From contig DQVJ01000192.1 in assembly GCA_015661795.1 (NCBI GenBank), positions 1 through 6,090 on the forward strand: a stretch of 6,090 nucleotides of DNA. The letters are read 5' to 3'. The notes beneath the pieces are model-generated. The model was given only the letters and a program-made list of their open reading frames with translations, had not been told where the DNA came from and did not search any database. Position numbers and translations under genes: made by a program. Source of the stretch: Sulfurovum sp. GTDB taxonomy: Bacteria; Campylobacterota; Campylobacteria; Campylobacterales; Sulfurovaceae. Below are positions 4,358 to 6,090 of the stretch, one piece after another. Numbering within the stretch: position 1 is the first letter of the stretch; each line of letters opens with the position of its first letter.

Positions 4358-5167
4358 ATGATTACATTTATCCCCACTCCTATAGGTAACCCACAAGATA
4401 TTACTATTCGTGCAATGCGAACTTTTGAAAAAGCAACACTGTTCTTTTGTGAAGATACACGTCAAACAAAAAGACTGTTAAAATTACTTGAAGAACGTTT
4501 TGATATGTGCTATCCAGAAGCTGAATTTTATTCATTTAATGAACATAATGGAGCACAAAGATTAGATGAGTTTAGTGAAGTTATAGCCCAAAAAGAAGTA
4601 GTATATGTCAGTGATGCGGGTATGCCTGTGATTTCTGATCCGGGGCAACTTCTTGTTGAGTATGCACAAAAAAATGACATTGCATATGATGTGTTTCCCG
4701 GTGCTTCAGCTGTGACTACAGCGTATGCAGCATCTGGGTTTGAGGAAGGAAAATTCCTTTTTTATGCATTTCTACCACATAAAGGGAAGGAACGTACTTT
4801 GGCATTGAGTGAAGCAATGAACAATGGGTATAATACGGTACTTTATGAATCACCACATCGTTTGGAAAAACTTTTACATGAAATAACACAACTTGATGAG
4901 AGTAGAGAGTTGTTTTTAGCCAAAGAGATAAGTAAAAAATATCAAAAGTATTACAGGGGTACAGCCCAATCATTAAATGAACAGTTTAAAACAGTAACCA
5001 TTAGAGGTGAGTGGGTGGCTGTCATACGTGCAAAAAAAGTGTTAGAAAAAAGTCTTAGTTTTTCAGAAGTTTTAAACCTAGATATGGCACCTAAACCCAA
5101 GGCAAAACTTTTGGCACAGTTGAGTGATAAATCTGTAAAAGAATGGTATAACGAACTCATTCAGTAG
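4358..5167 (+). CDS. rsmI: 16S rRNA (cytidine(1402)-2'-O)-methyltransferase RsmI
   Basis: RsmI adds the ribose 2'-O-methyl group to C1402 in the 16S rRNA P-site region; RsmH adds the N4 methyl on the same base. The 269-residue product (E. coli 286) belongs to the tetrapyrrole-methylase-like fold. It shows TPIGNPQDIT (7-16), CEDTRQT (31-37), NEHN (61-64), VSDAGMPVISDPG (84-96), FPGASAVTTAYAASG (113-127), YESPHR (163-168) and the LAKEISKKYQKYYRG stretch (188-201). These are the expected motifs in the expected order. The ATG at 4358 places TPIGN at the usual distance from the N-terminus. AAAGG (4347-4351) is the ribosome binding site, inside a small hairpin. No separate promoter is convincing, so it is probably expressed from the rpmE promoter through the hairpin after rpmE. 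Confidence 0.96.
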   Translation: MITFIPTPIGNPQDITIRAMRTFEKATLFFCEDTRQTKRLLKLLEERFDMCYPEAEFYSFNEHNGAQRLDEFSEVIAQKEVVYVSDAGMPVISDPGQLLVEYAQKNDIAYDVFPGASAVTTAYAASGFEEGKFLFYAFLPHKGKERTLALSEAMNNGYNTVLYESPHRLEKLLHEITQLDESRELFLAKEISKKYQKYYRGTAQSLNEQFKTVTIRGEWVAVIRAKKVLEKSLSFSEVLNLDMAPKPKAKLLAQLSDKSVKEWYNELIQ

Positions 5168-5206
5168 GCAGGGTAGATATACAACACCCTACAAGCAAAA
5201 AAAAGG

Positions 5207-5212
5207 TAAAAT
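5207..5212 (+). promoter_or_regulatory. Possible -10 box placing the transcript start at the rlmB ATG
   Basis: TAAAAT lies so that a start 7-8 bases downstream would fall on or beside A5220, the first base of the rlmB ATG, which would give a leaderless mRNA. There is no TGn and no -35, so the call is weak, but the rlmB start also lacks a normally spaced ribosome binding site. Confidence 0.3.
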
Positions 5213-5219
5213 ATTCTTT

Positions 5220-5906
5220 ATGATTATATACGGAAAACAAGTCTGTTTACATGCATTGGAACATCATTCTGAGAAGATAAAAACCGTGTATGTAGCCAAA
5301 AAAAATATACTTCCACAAGCAGTATTTCATCAGTATCATGACAGTATCAAATTTTTAGAAGAAAAATGGGCACAGTCTATGGCTAAAGGTGGTAATCACC
5401 AAGGTCTACTGGTAGAAATGACTCACTTTGAAGAAGCCAATTTTTCACAGATTAAACAAAATGATTTTATAGTAGTGCTTGATGGTTTAACAGATGTGGG
5501 AAACATAGGTGCTATTGTGCGGTCTGCCTATGCCTTGGGGGCTGATGCTATCATAGTAACAGGTGTGAAGCAGTTAAACTTTGCAGCTGTTGCACGTACA
5601 AGTTCTGGTGCCTTGCTGGATATGCCTTTGATGCTTTCACCCAATATCTTAGATCATTTTAATGAACTAAGACAGCTTGGTTTTAAAGTATATGGCGCTG
5701 CGATGGAAGGTGAAAATATTGAACAGGTCTCTTTTCACACGAAGAGGGTTCTCGTGTTGGGTAATGAGGGTACGGGACTTTCAAAAAAAGTGATGGGGAA
5801 AATAGACTGTAAAGTTTCGATTGAAATGAAACATGCATTTGATTCTTTGAATGTAAGTGCAGCAGCAGCGATTTTAATACATAGGATGGGTCATGCAGTT
5901 AAATGA
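5220..5906 (+). CDS. rlmB: 23S rRNA (guanosine(2251)-2'-O)-methyltransferase, RlmB/TrmH family
   Basis: This is a SPOUT-class RNA ribose methyltransferase; RlmB methylates G2251 in the 23S peptidyl-transferase P loop. The 228-residue product (E. coli 243) has an N-terminal L30e-like substrate-binding part (IYGKQVCLHALE, KIKTVYVAK, GGNHQG at 57-62). The three SPOUT motifs follow: LDGLTDVGNIGAIVRSAYAL (87-106), VLGNEGTGLS (179-188) and DSLNVSAAAAILI (208-220). The N-terminal part and length favour RlmB over tRNA-specific TrmH, though target choice inside this family is hard to read from sequence. The start is the only sensible one: no in-frame alternative lies near upstream, and the next ATG (codon 53) would remove the N-terminal domain. 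Oddly, the nearest purine-rich site, AAAAGG (5201-5206), is 13 bases from the ATG. The stop overlaps the next gene by 14 nt. Confidence 0.9.
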   Translation: MIIYGKQVCLHALEHHSEKIKTVYVAKKNILPQAVFHQYHDSIKFLEEKWAQSMAKGGNHQGLLVEMTHFEEANFSQIKQNDFIVVLDGLTDVGNIGAIVRSAYALGADAIIVTGVKQLNFAAVARTSSGALLDMPLMLSPNILDHFNELRQLGFKVYGAAMEGENIEQVSFHTKRVLVLGNEGTGLSKKVMGKIDCKVSIEMKHAFDSLNVSAAAAILIHRMGHAVK

Positions 5907-6090
5907 GATACTTGAGGAAAACAGTGTAAAAGCGATAAGTCAAAAAACAAATATTTCAGAACAAAATATAGAAGCACTTATTGAAGATAATTTTTCTGCA
6001 TTGACAAAAGCCAAGGCATTGGGTTTTATTTCTATTATTGAACGTGATTATCATGCAGATTTGAAGGATGTAAGAGAAAAGGCTTTGGCA
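5893..6090 (+). CDS. Protein with an N-terminal RodZ-like helix-turn-helix domain, partial at the right edge
   Basis: An ATG inside the end of rlmB (14-nt overlap) opens a frame of 66 codons that continues past the window. AGGA (5883-5886) lies six bases upstream. The segment ISQKTNISEQNIEALIED, followed by NFSALTKAKALGFISIIERDY, resembles the helix-turn-helix of the RodZ/HTH_25 type: KTxIS, a recognition helix, an acidic NF/DF turn, then a GF-I--Y helix. RodZ is a bitopic membrane protein whose cytoplasmic HTH binds MreB. In C. jejuni the gene after rlmB (Cj0152c) is annotated as a membrane protein, which fits HTH plus membrane anchor plus periplasmic tail, but the membrane part is not in this window. 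It could also be a soluble DNA-binding protein. Coding is likely; function unproven. Confidence 0.75.
   Translation, partial: MQLNEILEENSVKAISQKTNISEQNIEALIEDNFSALTKAKALGFISIIERDYHADLKDVREKALA

Noticed and set aside
4716..5160. Two minus-strand open frames opposite rsmI
   Set aside because: Both are antisense to a gene with all RsmI motifs and resemble no protein family.
5170..5190. AGGGT/ACCCT inverted repeat as a terminator after rsmI
   Set aside because: Only five pairs around an 11-base loop, followed by an A-run rather than a T-run on the coding strand.
1..6090. Mobile element, CRISPR, toxin-antitoxin or defence system
   Set aside because: No transposase, integrase, direct-repeat array, terminal inverted repeats or defence domains; base and codon use look even across the window.

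Overview
The window comes from the chromosome of a Campylobacterota bacterium (the former Epsilonproteobacteria). A free-living Sulfurovum/Sulfurimonas-type organism is my best guess, but the genus is inference. The evidence is: strongly AT-rich DNA; promoters carrying a good -10 (TAAAAT or TATAAT, twice with an upstream TGn) but no -35; a DUF4492 protein start of the kind found beside cydAB in this group; a long-form QueD; and a gene order that, from memory, closely parallels Campylobacter jejuni Cj0152c-Cj0159c (membrane protein, rlmB, rsmI, rpmE, rsmE, integral membrane protein, haem lipoprotein, queD). It is essentially a housekeeping region. I see no transposon, prophage, CRISPR array, defence system or tRNA/rRNA gene.

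Left end (1-274): the first 33 codons of a leftward DUF4492 membrane protein, probably leading into cytochrome bd oxidase genes outside the window. It has its own TTGACA-17-TATATA promoter. A divergent extended -10 promoter reads right into queD. Section 275-1527, rightward: queD (queuosine precursor synthesis), then a lipoprotein c-type cytochrome with an unusual stalk of eight 11-residue repeats. Section 1566-2783, leftward: moeA (molybdenum cofactor insertion), convergent with the cytochrome gene and divergent from the next gene. The two divergent -10 boxes form one perfect palindrome.

Right part (2864-6090), all rightward: a four-helix membrane protein of unknown function overlapping rsmE by 17 nt; rpmE (ribosomal protein L31) behind its own promoter and a leader of about 110 nt; rsmI; rlmB; and, overlapping rlmB by 14 nt, the first 66 codons of a protein with a RodZ-like helix-turn-helix. 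RsmE, RsmI and RlmB modify 16S U1498, 16S C1402 and 23S G2251 (E. coli numbering), and L31 is a large-subunit protein. The right half is therefore a ribosome maturation cluster, and QueD at the left serves tRNA modification.

The observations most worth a second look are regulatory or architectural rather than a new system: the hendecad stalk on the cytochrome, the palindromic divergent promoter, the structured rpmE leader, the rsmI Shine-Dalgarno inside a hairpin, and the missing Shine-Dalgarno (possible leaderless start) of rlmB.
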